DNA of 64,000 bases, from positions 18,660,842 to 18,724,841 of the forward strand of contig CM022679.1 in assembly GCA_012295275.1 (NCBI GenBank). The letters are read 5' to 3'. The DNA comes from Chrysomallon squamiferum (taxonomy: Eukaryota; Mollusca; Gastropoda; Neomphalida; Peltospiridae). Each line of letters starts with the position of its first letter. The stretch's first letter is position 1. Both the position numbers and the translations under genes were made by a program. The notes under the pieces are model-generated. The model saw only the letters and a program-made list of their open reading frames with translations, ran no database searches and was not told where the DNA came from. Positions 13,584 through 26,578 of this stretch are shown here, in pieces.

Positions 13584-14188
13584 GAGTAATATCATTTTGC
13601 AGCCTTCTTACATTAGTATTAACAGGCGCGTGTTTCAATGACGTTCTTCATTAAAAGGAAAAAAAAAAAAAAAAAATGATCTAAGCTGAAGGATTATATA
13701 AGACATCAATATTGCCTTATTAAACATCGTGAAAGATCCACTAAGTGATTTCTAAAATCTTTAATTTGCTCCTGAAGGTATTTGTCTTCGGACAAAACAA
13801 TATATGCACTGGATGTAAATGCGTGTGTCCATAGATATGTGGCAATAGATAACCAAGTTTAATCGTGGTTATAGACAGAAGGTTTTAATGAACAACTTTT
13901 CATCCTGGTAATGTTCTAATCAAGTTACCAACACTTCAGCATAAATGAACTGATTAACTGTTTGCACTGCTTAAATTGCTGACGTAATTCGGAATTTCTC
14001 AAATTCTTTGTTTTATATAGAGAATTTACCTTGTTTTTAAAATAATATCTTTTTAAAGACAATTGTTGTTGGCATTGTTATTTTATAACAACACCAGTTT
14101 AGTTATCTTTTACTAAATAGTCTTCTTCTTTTTTCTCCTAGATTTACAAGCCAATTAAAAGTGTAAGTATATTCATTCTTGGCTATCA

Positions 14189-14581
14189 TTGACGTTCGAC
14201 GTAAACAACGCTTTGAGTCACATTTACAGAAAAAACAACTGGGATGCTGCTCATAAAATTAGTTTTTTAAATTTATTATTGGATGATGCAGTTTCCGGCG
14301 ATTTATTACGAATCAAACGTAATATTCAAACAAAATTATACGCCGCTACCAATCAAACATTGCCTCTGAAGTCACTGTATTACGTTCTTTTTGTTTTGTT
14401 TTTTTTAAATTACTTATTTCAGTACTGGCGAATGTTTTACTATATTTATTTATTTGTTTATTTATTTATTTATTTATTTATTTGCTCTATATTTATTTTT
14501 ATTTTTGTTCTATTAGTGACTGTGAAAATGTGTTTTAATAATAACTATTTTAAAATCATTTGTTGTTTGAATATTTATTAA
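14189..14581 (+). CDS. Unrecognised ORF of uncertain reality
   Basis: The first 65 codons (NALSHIYRKNNWDAAHKISF, then LLLDDAVSGDLLRIKRNIQ) look like a soluble protein segment with mixed charge. The remainder is a Tyr/Phe/Leu run produced by an (ATTT)n tract. The frame has no ATG before this region (open from about 14159, starting at TTG) and no recognised domain. A pyrimidine-rich acceptor at 14141 and a GTAAGT donor at 14163 lie just upstream. It could be a TE-derived fragment. Confidence 0.15.
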   Translation: MTFDVNNALSHIYRKNNWDAAHKISFLNLLLDDAVSGDLLRIKRNIQTKLYAATNQTLPLKSLYYVLFVLFFLNYLFQYWRMFYYIYLFVYLFIYLFICSIFIFIFVLLVTVKMCFNNNYFKIICCLNIY

Positions 14582-14656
14582 AGAACTGTTAATACGACCT
14601 TTTCTTAATTACGGTCCGGTTGTCACACCATTCTTACAACAACAGCAACAACAACA

Positions 14657-14752
<96 letters not shown>

Positions 14753-14771
14753 GAAGAAGAAGAAGAAGAAG
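14657..14771. repeat. (ACT)n(AAT)n(AAG)n compound trinucleotide array
   Basis: Three trinucleotide motifs follow each other without a break, then (AAAT)n. It looks like stepwise mutation of one array. Confidence 0.9.
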
Positions 14772-16131
14772 TAAATAAATAAATAAATGAAATATAAACA
14801 TATATGTAAAATAAGTGTCTCTTTCTCATTAATGCGTTATAATTTATCTTGAAATTAACGACATAATATTTCTTCATCAAAAGTCTGTTATTTTTACATT
14901 AACAAAATAAATACGCTTTTCAAGATGAATAGCGACTGTCACTGAATAAATTGTAAAAATAAGTAAGTTTGTTAAACTGTGGAACAACGAAATAATGCCT
15001 CAAATATGTTGTTTAAACTTGCATCATAATGTTGCGGCTAAACTCTGCTCCTAAAATCTTTGACAAAACGATGTTACTATCTCAAAATTTAATGAACACC
15101 CTCATCTTGATCTTTTGGACATCGCTCTGTACCGCGCATTAAAAAATCAAACATACAAACAGAAAGAAAAAAGTAGAAGAAGAAATAAATAATACAAAAT
15201 AAAATAAGGATTATCGAGTACTGTTTGTAACAATGCCTCCTTGATGTAATAAATGGCAAAGAATAACGTGGCAGAACGTATAATGAGTGTAAAAGTAGTA
15301 AATAGGTTTTTCCTTGGCTGGTTGTTAGTGTCTGTATTTTTGTCCTAAAAATTAAAATTGCCATAAATTATTATAAACAAATAAAACTGAACAGTTCTTT
15401 TCAAACGTCGCTTACTTATTCCTTTTAATTAGTATTTTTGTGCAAAATATAAATCTATATTAACTCTGTCACAAAAACACTGCAAATAACTTTTCAAATG
15501 ACCTACTAACACTAATCGTTAATGTTGCTTGCACAATAACCCAGAACATATGATTTAAATCACTTAATGTCTTTGACTCCAGTTCGCGTTAAAGTTTTCT
15601 TCTTCATATTCTTCATAATTTTGCTTTGGAACTAATTCTGAGGTACGTAGCTAGGGAGAAAAATAGGAGCCGACTTAAAACAGTAATGTTTATTTTGCTA
15701 ATGTTTACTGTCTAACGTATAATTAGTGTCATTCATGCTTGAGTGTTTTATTATATGTCTTGTTTAACTTGACTATACGGAGTTTGCCACTATACTACAC
15801 TCGTATTCAGGACATCCAGTTTTTGAAACTCACGTCAAGACCTTGAACATAATTATTTTTCAGCCATAATATATTATTCTTGTGTGACCTGTTTATAAGT
15901 ATAGTATCCAGAAACTTAAAACACAGTCTGAAAACTGGCAGTACTCTGGCATTCGGGGAGGTGTTATAATCCGCTTCCAGAAATGGGAAAACTAGCGTGA
16001 GCAATTAAGGCCAATTTAGAGGCATGAAGAACAGAGGGGGCGATTAACGAGATTAACTTTAATGGGCAGTGAAGACAGGAAATACTACCCATATAAATAC
16101 TGTACAGTCATGATGTTTGTTATGTTTGATC

Positions 16132-16563
16132 ATGGCTGCGAAGGGAGACATTTTGGACGGCAGAAAACCAGGTGCGGGCCTCATACTTGATGGATATAGG
16201 TATATGCACGGCGGATTAATAACAAGAATATCATGGAGATATTTGTATTCGAGGTGCCTTGCCACCGTGACTACTACACCGGATGGGTCTGTGGTCAGGA
16301 GAGGTTAAGACTACATCCATTCCTCGGATGAGAGTGCAGTTGCTGTCCACCTACTGACCAACACCATGCGGAAGCCAGCACGGGAGGAGCTGACCAGTAT
16401 CCCAAAGATATATGACGAGGAGAGGAAGAAGTTGTTGACCGTGTATGGAGACGCAACACCACAGGACATGGCTTCCAAGCTGAGTATGTTTGAGGGAATC
16501 AAATCCAGCTTGTACCGACAGAGAGCGAAAAAGGTCCCGCAAACTGGAACATTTCTTGCGTAG
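16132..16563 (+). pseudogene. FLYWCH zinc-finger retrocopy with an in-frame stop
   Basis: One continuous frame encodes MAAKGDILDGRKPG, then LILDGYRYMHGG, TRISWRYLYSRCLATVTTTPDGSVV, a TAA at 16306-16308, then a tail with IHSSDESAVAVHLL, MRKPAREELTSIPKIYDEE and SLYRQRAKKV. The spacing of DGYRY, W-R-x, C and H matches the FLYWCH domain common in Mutator-like transposase relatives and their host derivatives. The conserved Cys of WRC is Tyr and the first His of HxH is Ile, so zinc binding is lost. The coding sequence is intronless, is followed by an A-tract (16607-16615), and is flanked by the 9-bp direct repeat CAATTAAGG (16002-16010 and 16621-16629). These are hallmarks of LINE-mediated retrocopying. 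It is a pseudogene by its stop and lost residues. Confidence 0.65.
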
Positions 16564-18603
16564 AGTGTGACTGATTCTCCTACAAATTGTGGACAAAATA
16601 CAGTTTAAAAAAAAATACATCAATTAAGGTGATGTAACACCAATTAGTAAAGGTGAGAAATAAAATGCTTGAAATGGAACAACTGGTGTGTCCAATTAAG
16701 ATGTGTTATAATCTCACTGCCAGATTCGGGATGGCCAGAATCGGAAATAAACCTATTGAACTACTGTTTTATTAGCAAATAATATACTTCCGTTTTATAT
16801 ATACGTACCAAAGAATCCTCTTGCACAATCAGAGACGGTTTTTGTCACTTTTTATCTTCTTCATTTTTAAAGTTTTCCATTTGAAGGATACCGGTCGCAA
16901 AAAAGAAAAACAGTTTTCTTATTGCTTGCCATTAGTATTCAAATGAATTATTTTATAAAATTGGAAAACTAGCTGAACTTAATACTTTTTTGAAAAATTC
17001 GCTGTCTTTGCTATTTTTGCTTAATTTTGAAAAGCCGTTTTTGTAGAATTTAGTCTAATTAGCAGCAATTATCAGGGTTTTTGTTGTTGTTGTAAATTTA
17101 TATTTCTACATTAACTGGAGACAGCTGCAGATTATTAACACTTCATGAATCAGACAAAACCGCAACTACGTTTTCGCTAATATATAAGACAGCAGATTAC
17201 ATAGATCAGTGAACCTCCGAATTTTATCACAGTAATTCATCATCTATAACAGAAGATACAAATCTGACGGTGCTAAGAGGTTGTTTTTCTCGGTTCAACA
17301 CAGGCACACGCACACATACTCACACATTTTTTATTTCATTTGACTTGTGCAATGGTAAAACGTTAATAAAATAAACAATTTTGCAATATTTGAAAAAGCC
17401 ACTGTCTCACATTAATAAAGTCATTGCCGCTGTAACATTTACAAAATTAAAATTTCTTTTAAGCGATTTACGTAACTTCCTCAGTGATCGGGCAAAAGGA
17501 AGCCTAGTTAATAATTAATGAAGTTAACGAATAAGTGTTGTTTGCAATTAAAATGGAAAGAAAATTAGGCTAATACTGTAGTAATAGTGGTGGTCGGGTG
17601 ATATTTGTAGTTTTAGTTATGATAGTATTAGTATTATTCCACATAAGGAAGAGCATATGGCCGCTATGTTAATATCAGAAAGGTTGTTTTCAAAATAAAA
17701 TTTAATAGTCTCTACTCTTTCCCCATCGAAAAGTGACCAATGTTTAGTTTTTCTCTTTTTTGTTTTCACAAGAAACAATATTGCCTGCAGGATATTTTTG
17801 CTATGTATAAGCACCGTCCTCCTGAATTAGTTTTGCTTTACCTCTCATGAACTTAACATTCCCATGGCGTGTGTATCTAGACCATATTTCTAATGTCAAT
17901 ATCCAGAGTATTGTACAACTTCAGACTTCACACTAGCTGCTTAGGTTGATTTAACCATTTACTATCACTGAATGTTTCTTTAATATAAACATTAATTGCT
18001 AATTCAGATAAAAGTATTAGCAAGAAACAAATTGCAACTTCAAACATTGCTCTTTAGTACACATAGCAAAAGTTATAAAAGACAATTAGGAAGTAAATTT
18101 TGTACTTTAAATGTAAGTTCTTACTGTTTTATTAATATATCAGTTCCAAATTCTTTATTAACACTGAGCTATACAGCTGATGTCTATAAACAAGATTACA
18201 AAAACAATTCATATACAAGAGCAACACACGCTTGTAAATCATATATCAACAAACATCAAACACTTCCATTTGCTGTTTTTTTAAATGTCGATTAAACAAT
18301 ACATAAACATTAGAAGATATAATATATATCAAAACTGGTGGAATTTACTGAGCAAGGGAATAATATACAAAGGGAATGCCTAAGAATTTAATAAAATCTC
18401 CTAAATATTAAAAAAAAATTAAAAAAAAATTACTGGGTTACATGCGTGAAAATAAAATACGCCACGATGTGTTTTTTACAGATTGCATTAGTGTTATCCA
18501 CACTGCTCATAACCCTGCTGCTTTATTTGATTCGTTCCATCACATTTTACACAGCTGTCTGAATTAATAACCATAGAACAAATTAACATTTAGCTCAGGT
18601 TAA

Positions 18604-18703
<100 letters not shown>

Positions 18704-18884
18704 CAGAATTAAACAACACCTATTCGTTAACTTCATTAAATATTAAATAGGCTTCCTTTTGCCTGGAAGTTGCGTCAATTGCTTAATAGGAAATTTTATA
18801 TACGTTATATTATTGTATAGCCTATGTTGAAGCCTCTATATACATGGAAGCTAAAAGATTTACAGTTATCGTCTTAATGGATAA

Positions 18885-18955
18885 AGAAACACACACAAAA
18901 ACACACACAAAAACACACACACACATATGTGTGTGTATGTGTGTGTGTGTGTGTT
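18885..18955. repeat. (CA)n/(TG)n self-complementary tract
   Basis: ACACAC runs lead into CATATGTGTGTG, so the tract can fold on itself. Confidence 0.85.
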
Positions 18956-19222
18956 AGTATATATGAAATATTTAAATGGAGATACATTTCGATAAATTCG
19001 TTAGAAAGTAATTGGAGAACACCCCAGAAAGGCTGAATCAGACTATAATAATTATTTAGTGGTAAGTAAACCAAATTGGTATCTGCTGTGGTGTCTGTAA
19101 CAATTAAAAGCGAAATCGAATTCAGTTCGTCTATGTTAGCTATTTCTAATCCGATTACTACCTTGCACAGACACTCTGATATAATAGAGACGATTCGACT
19201 GGGAAGATAATACATAAGGAAA

Positions 19223-19223
<1 letters not shown>

Positions 19224-19291
<68 letters not shown>
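19224..19291. repeat. (CA)n microsatellite
   Basis: A perfect CA repeat of about 68 bp. Confidence 0.95.
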
Positions 19292-19292
<1 letters not shown>

Positions 19293-19689
19293 GTAACTGT
19301 AGACACACAAAAAAGAAATAGACCGATCCTTTGTTTATCTATGTAATTTAAAATACAATAATAAATTTATAGAGATTTATTTTATGTTTCGAGATCCGGC
19401 GATTTAAGAGTTGGATAATTTCTAAACAGTATATTTATTAGTTAAGACAATAATGCAACAATGTATTTTTATTATTTTAAATGAATAAATCGAAATTTCA
19501 AACATATACACGCACGCACATTCACAGACAAACACATTCACACAGAGAGGGAAACAAATAAACACAACTTAAATAAGCTGCATATCAACTCTCAAAAAAA
19601 GAAAAAAGAAAAAAATAAAATAAAATAAAAGAACTTCGCCAAGGGGTTTAAAAACACAGGACAAAACAGAAAAGACATCTTAGGGACTG

Positions 19690-19890
19690 TTTTAACCATT
19701 GTTTTAACACGCCTAACGGGCACAACAAATAGCCAGTACAAAACTATTGTGGCAGCCAATTTGCCACCATCCGCATGTAGTTCCTGGCAGACATAAAGAC
19801 TGCTATTTGTACTAATTCTATTCCGCCTCCAGGACGGATGCTGTATTGGCCATGACGCTCGAACCACTGCAAAATGCGCGCTGAAAGGCT
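19690..19890 (-). other. GC-richer island, possible TE fragment
   Basis: This is a sharply bounded block with several CpGs in AT-rich DNA. On + it contains the hairpin GTGGCAGCCAATTTGCCAC (19749-19767). Read on -, GCAGTGGTTCGAGCGTC resembles a B box. Overlapping - strand ORFs show no known domain. A SINE or other TE fragment is the likeliest explanation. Confidence 0.25.
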
Positions 19891-20796
19891 GTTTATAGTT
19901 GTTATTATTACTGTCATAAAAAGCGTGGTTCTGGGAACAAATATATAAATATTATCAGTGAATGGCTTAGTATTACTGTCTATGAATTCGACCATATCGA
20001 AAGAGAAGAGCTCGTATGTGACAATTTCCTTTCGTGAAAAAAAAAATAAAAAATAAAAAATCTGTGCGCAGTTTAGGTAAGTGTAACATTTTTTTACCTA
20101 AAATTATAATAGAAAGGATTAGCTGATTGACAGGCAAGAGTAAGTCAGTTTTTCCAAAATGTCTCCAAAGATTATTATATTTAGTAATCAGTCACGTTAA
20201 TATATGTATTTACTATCAGCAAAATATCTGTATTCTGTCTTTTGATTATTGTGGAAATCAGATTTATTTATCAACAAAACATCAAACACTTTTATTTAAA
20301 TTTTCTTAAATGATGAGAAAAGGACCATTTGATACAGAAATTTCATTTATTGTGTCAAGCCCTTCACTGAATAATTATACTGAATCCAGAATAATGTATA
20401 TTCTGCTATTTCGGTCATTTTGTTTTCATTGCAAAAGTCACCTAAATTAACTAGCTATTTAAGTTTAGCTGAGTCAGTCTAACTGGTTAGAGTTAGTTCT
20501 CGCAAATAACAGAATAACATAGTTTGATAGCCAGTAACAGGGAATGATAAAGGTTGGACAAGATCCGTGGCTAACTTTAGTTCGTTAAAGTCCTGGATTT
20601 ACATAACATAAAATATAATGCGCTCATAAAACTAAGTCTTTTTAAACAGTGAGTAAAATCACATGTGACTAACAGATTTTATTTTATTATTCAATCCAAA
20701 TCCAACGACTTTATCACTCTGTGTTTAATCTTCTTAGATATTTAATTACAACTGAAGTGTCAAGGAATTAACAAAAACACTGGAATGTACATGAAT

Positions 20797-20838
<42 letters not shown>

Positions 20839-20913
20839 TCTTGTCAATTTTTGTTTGTTTGTCGAAAGAGCTACGCGATAAATATATTATTTATTTATTT
20901 TGTACACACACCT

Positions 20914-20946
<33 letters not shown>

Positions 20947-21005
20947 CACACACATATATTTTTTTATTATTATTTTATTATTATTATTATTACTATTATT
21001 ATTAT

Positions 21006-21036
<31 letters not shown>

Positions 21037-21584
21037 GAGGCGTAGCTGTTTCGACGAACAATCAAATTTAACAAAATGAATAGTTATAGGTGGCATTTTA
21101 AATTATCTACAAGGACAAAGTGTTATATTACTCCGAATTATACGATTTTGAAACAAAATTTCATTACGTGAGTTTTCGGCGCATCATGATTTCTAGTGTC
21201 GTTGTTTTGTTTTGTTTCGGGTTTGTTCCTGTCTTTTTCTGTAATAGTTTCATTTTACTTGAGTGTTGATTTGTCTCAGTTGTTTAAATGAATGTTCTGC
21301 TTTTGTTGACGATGTTGTTTGTCTTGTCTGCACGACTTATTTATTCGAACGTTTTCTTGCGGGATTTTTGTGTTGTTGTTTCTTTTTCATACGACACTAT
21401 TTTTTCTCGTGTTTAGAATACAATTTACAGATATTTAATAAAACATATAATTTAGTGTACAAATACTGTTTCTTATACCAAATTCATAAATGATGTCATT
21501 ACAGTCTGATGGTTTTTGTAAACAGTTCTCAGATCACAAATTCTTTAATAAGATGTCTTACATCAAGCAACGTCAAGCAACAGT

Positions 21585-21756
21585 TTCCTCGGTGAACCGG
21601 AAATGCACGTCTCTGTCATCTGCGGTCGTCTTCGCTCATCTGGCGACCGAGAGAGGACGTCATTTTTAAATCCGGCCTCTCATTTGCTGTGAGATTAAAA
21701 CTTAGATACTGGCGACCGCCTCGCTCATATAGCCCCGGCGCGTTCGATTGTTTGGA
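21585..21756 (+). promoter_or_regulatory. Candidate CpG-rich promoter of the GPCR gene
   Basis: This block is clearly richer in G+C and CpG than its surroundings, with many CpGs such as GGCGACCG and CCCCGGCGCG. A CATATAG element near 21726-21732 could be a TATA-like box, with initiation about 30 bases downstream. It directly precedes a strong splice donor at 21879 and lies upstream of the receptor CDS on the same strand. The link to the receptor is inferred from orientation and splice sites; it could instead belong to an unrecognised gene. Confidence 0.4.
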
Positions 21757-21879
21757 GGTAGAAACGTTTCTGCTGTGTACGAAACTACACAGATTTCACC
21801 TGCTACATCGGACTGTAGAAATGGATGCGATGATTCGCAATGGACTTTAATTATTGGTTCAGGCTTAGGAATCTCGTAG
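21757..21879 (+). other. Candidate non-coding exon 1 of the GPCR transcript
   Basis: The segment ends in CTCGTAG|GTAAGT, close to the ideal 5' splice site, with the exon boundary at 21879. A tiny uORF, MDAMIRNGL, occupies 21821-21850. If spliced to the acceptor at 33002, the intron is about 11.1 kb, which is plausible for a cephalopod. The 5' end is a guess based on the TATA-like element. Confidence 0.42.
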
Positions 21880-24029
21880 GTAAGTCAGCATTAATTGTAA
21901 CAAAACTGAATGAATGTTTAATTATGAACCTTTGGTCAAGAACTGATATTTTCTGTTTAAATATATATTTGTTTTCTTGCTTACATTTTACTATAACTTG
22001 TTAATTAATTAATTTATTTATTGATTAAATTTTCTTAGTCATATAAGATATGTTTTCACTTAATATTTTATTTTATTATAATTCCTTATCTATTTACTCC
22101 AAAAAATGAGAACATTTTTAAACAGCTAACGATAAGCTCATAAATAAACTCGCTTTTCTTTTTCTGTTTATTTTTGCGACTGTGAAGAAGAATGCGATTC
22201 TTCGCTGAAACGTACAAATAAGGCTTTGCTTATTCAAAATATGTCTTCAGTTAGAGTTTATTTTATTATTCACAAGAAGGCGACTGATCGCGAGACTGAA
22301 ATCCAATATCCGATATAATTATGTCGCTTGCAGGTTCCAGTTTTGCCTTAGTTATCATGAAAAACTACGTACATCATCTAAGTACTACACCGAAATAATG
22401 GTAATTATACAATAACGTTGCTTATATCAGTATCATCCCCAAGGAAACAGATAGTAGATTCTGCTGTTATTATTCTTTTTAAGATCTATATTATGATTTC
22501 TAGATGTGATGACTTAATACAAAGTATAATTTCTCTTTGATCTTGAACTGATTCGTTTTTCTTTGTTTAAACGGATTAATAACATGTTACATGTTGCTTT
22601 TTATTGCATTTGTTTTCTTTTTAGTCTTTATTCTTCTTTCCAAAGTATGTCAATAACCTGATAAAGTATAATATGAAGCTCTAAATAACAAATTAACCTT
22701 CATTTTATATATATATATATATTATTTTGCGTAGAAATTTATTATAATCAAGCATTTTTGTTGTTATTATTATTATTATTTTGATGTTGTTATTTATTGT
22801 GTGCATTATGCATTATTGATATATATGTTTATATAAATGAGTTTGCGCTGTAGTTCACTGCATACACTGAATATTCCCACAGCGTAAGTCAAAATAATAA
22901 CATGAAAATTCTGTTTATTATTTCAGCGATCATTATAATGTAAAAATTGCTTTGTCGAGCTTTAGAATTCTGGCGTTTGGTAGAAAGTTAATTAAAAGTA
23001 TAAATAAGCAGCACGGATTAAGGAATCATAAATCAAAACCGTACAGAGCTAGGGGCTCACAAAGTGTTGTTAACAATGGTTTGTTAGCCTTAAAAGTGTG
23101 CACTTGTTCTGTTCTTGTTGAATACAAAATATTGTCTGCTTCATGGCGAACTGATATCGAACAGCAATCTAAACTTATATAACTGTTATTTAAAAATAAT
23201 ATCCTTTGCGCCTAAAAGAAAAGAGTCTTCGGTACTAAACACGCCATCTTCGACGCTAGATGCGCTTTCACTAAAGACTTTTTATCTGTTGTTAAAACCC
23301 AATCAGTGAACAAGTAAATCCAAAGGAATAACTGTTCTTTTTCAGAACGATGCTGATGCGAGCTTGTAAAAATCAATATTGTATTTTGAGCAGCTTGTTA
23401 TATTCCGAGAAAAGCTCATATCAACACATCAGAACTACGGCAGAAACTCAATTTTTACAAAATTCATGATAATTTGTCTCCATTTTTGTTTCCCAAGTTA
23501 ACGTACGTAACTTCCACTTCACCTGCCTGCCTGTCTACTCGCATAGTTAAGTTACATATTCAGCTTATTAACTAAGTACGTGATTCTAATATTTACAATT
23601 AAACTAACTGGAAGCAAAATAAAATATCATCTCAATTTTTTTTTACTGTTTTTCTTTTTATTCATTTTTATTATTTGTGTTTCTCTGGGGTTTTTTTCCG
23701 TTTTTTGTTTTATCTTTTAACAATGGCAAGAAAAGTGTGAAAATAAATGCAATTTTTATTTTATTACAAAGTATTTTCGTATTTTATTTATTGTTTTAAT
23801 GTTCTAATTTAATACTGAGGACTTTTAATTGCGTTATTTTTGCCTTAAAATGTGTGTATTTGATGTTTTACTTTGTCGAAATGGATATTGTTAGAGTCCA
23901 GGAACTGATTAATTTACTTTCCATTATTTTTAATGCGCAAAATTTATCTGGACTTCGAACAGCTTCCTCGACTAATTTCGAAATAAGAGTCATACATTTA
24001 TCTTTTTTCTTCTGATCATTTGTCGTTTG

Positions 24030-24060
<31 letters not shown>

Positions 24061-25014
24061 TTTGTGTTATGTTGTTTTGTTTATACCAGTATATTTTACA
24101 TACCTTATTAATTTTTAATCTACATATCTCACCAAATTATATTTCATGGAAAAAAAAAAAAAAAGCAGTTATATTTAAAAATACTTCAGTATAAAAAACA
24201 AAAACAAAAAAATTTTTCTTTTAATAATTCTTAGAGATTGGCAGAATACATGAGACAATACTAATTAACATAGATTTTCTTATGGTCTCTGTGACGTTCG
24301 TGGCTACAGAGCGTTCACTTATTTAATGACTGATTTTCTAATGATTTAGATTTTCAGATCCAGTGGCTTGAGCTCAGTTTTCAGATTTAGTTGTATGTGT
24401 CTATATCAGACTGTTCTCTTCCTTGTTGACAAAGCAATGTTTTAAACAAAGATACAATAATTTAATTATACTGCAAAATATAAAGTAACATTTATATTTA
24501 AATTAAATATTCTCTTAGGGGAACAGTTTATTGCATGGCACCTATGACGTATGAATCATACATTACTATACAAATACGTTCTTGTAATATTGAGTAAAAA
24601 TAGAATAATTTTAGTACTATTATAATTTTTTATCGTCTCATAATGAAAAATATCTATAATCTATAACATTTGCTTTGTTTTTACTTTTTACTTGTTTTCA
24701 TCATTCTTTTATATATATATAATTTCATACGTTATTAGTGGTGAGCTATCGAAGAAAATTAGTGTAATCTAGTAGCTATTCTGCGTACTCTGTCATATAA
24801 TATAGACACTGGAGAGATGTTACGACTTAAAATGTAATTTGAACTGGTGTGTTGCTCAAATAGTAATATGACATCCACGTGAGCAAATATCATTATGAAG
24901 ACAATAAATAACTGAGCCAATAACCTGAGCATTTGTAAAAGGGTCATTTCTAAAGAATAATTTGAGGCGAATGAAAGAAAGAGAGGATAAATTATTTATT
25001 TATTTAATTCTTTT

Positions 25015-25090
25015 TGTGAATTGTTACTATGTTTTGGTCATTATTATTGTTTTTATTGTTGGCGGTTATGGTGTTATAATCAGCTGAATT
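25015..25090. repeat. 76-bp direct repeat, copy 1
   Basis: TGTGAATTGTTACTATGTTT with GGTCATTATTATTG and TTTTTATTGTTGGCG is repeated at 25433-25508 with only a few changes, 418 bp apart in the same orientation. It probably marks a segmental duplication or a TE-flanking repeat. Confidence 0.75.
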
Positions 25091-25432
25091 TTGTTAGTTT
25101 AATGTATTCTTTTCATTCGTTTTATTTTTTATATTTTATATTTTTTTATTTGTTTGTCTCTTTCTTTTATTTATTTATTTATAATAAAAATAATTATTAT
25201 TATTATTTAGATATATGTTTATTTTCGGTTCTCGTTTGGTTCTTTCCTTTTCTTTCTTTGTTTCTTTCTTTATTTGTTTTCAACGATTAGTGTGTTCTAT
25301 TCTATTTTATCCCTAGCTAATTCCAGTGTCAGCATTATTCAAGATTTTTCTCTTTTTTTTTTTCCTATTTTAGAGCTTTTTTAAATTTATTTATTTATTT
25401 TTAAATTATATAAAAAAAAAAAAAAAAAATGT

Positions 25433-25508
25433 TGTGAATTGTTACTATGTTTTGGTCATTATTATTGTTTTTATTGTTGGCGATATGGTTGTATAATCAA
25501 CAGAATCT
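25433..25508. repeat. 76-bp direct repeat, copy 2
   Basis: This is the second copy of the 25015-25090 repeat. It directly follows an A-tract (25412-25429). Confidence 0.75.
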
Positions 25509-25668
25509 TTCCAACCTAGATGAAATTATGTTTAAATCAATAAATATAGATTTCTAAATGTTATATAACGGCAGTATTTATAATTCTTTTTTGTGTTTAT
25601 TGATTGTGATATACAGTATGGTAAAATCAAAACGAAACAAAACTAAAAAGCGGCTTCCATATAATAAC

Positions 25669-25701
<33 letters not shown>

Positions 25702-26578
25702 CAAGACACTGCAATCCACAGTTTTTAATGAAATGGAACAAAAAGGTTTGTATGTCGGAATAATCAGAGTACAGAGATGTATCAAAGGATTCAGCAGGAA
25801 GGGAATGGAGGGTACATTCTGTAAGTTTTCTAATGAACCTATTGGGTTTTTTTTTTTACCCTCACACAGGAAGACATTCTGTGACAAAACAAAGGAATTT
25901 CTCCACCAGGATCTGGTAAAGTCGGCTGTCATACTTCTACTGCAATCTTTATCGATTCAGGTTGCAGTGTTCAACGAAACTTGGTTCTGCGTATGCTAGC
26001 CACAGACATAATACAAAGTAATGAATACCAAGGAAGAGATAGTTCACTGAACGAAATAATAGTATTGTTTGTTTACATTTGAAATAGACATGAAGGCTGC
26101 AAACAGGAAAACACTAGAAGGTTTTGAGGCGATAATTATTGATACTTTAAAATGCCAAACTGATCCTTAAAGAAAGAAGCAACGTTTAGTTACGAAAAAT
26201 ATTCAAATAAATTACTTTTTTTCGCCTTTTTTTTTCTTTGTATTTTATTCTGACATATGTTTTATTTCATTAAGAAATAAGGTTTTTAGCAGAACATATT
26301 TTATGCTCGTTTTATTGCAACTTTTATTTAAATTAATTAAGTTCATCTGCATGATGAAATTCAATATTGCTGTAGCATTATCATTGTTGACATGGCAAGG
26401 TTGTATTATTTATATCTTTAAACAAAAAAACAACAACAAATATGCAGAATGCCTTAAAATTTTAAACCTCTAATTTATGAAATCTAAATTAAAAAGAATG
26501 TTGTATCTGGTGGCCAAACTAATGAAATAGCTAGCTTATTAAACATAAGCTGTTCTCACATATGAGTTAAATGATGAT

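Larger units (their letters stand above)
12100..16000. other. Intergenic DNA
   Basis: AT-rich with (ATT)n and compound trinucleotide arrays and the uncertain ORF at 14189. A short GC-balanced ORF at 13178-13369 (with GWAGGIIEEWKRACRL) has no recognisable family. No other gene is visible. Confidence 0.55.

Noticed and set aside
25733-25999. 88-codon + strand ORF with its overlapping - strand ORF
   Set aside because: It crosses a T11 tract, has no domain in either direction, and splice-like sites inside it do not form a coherent exon.
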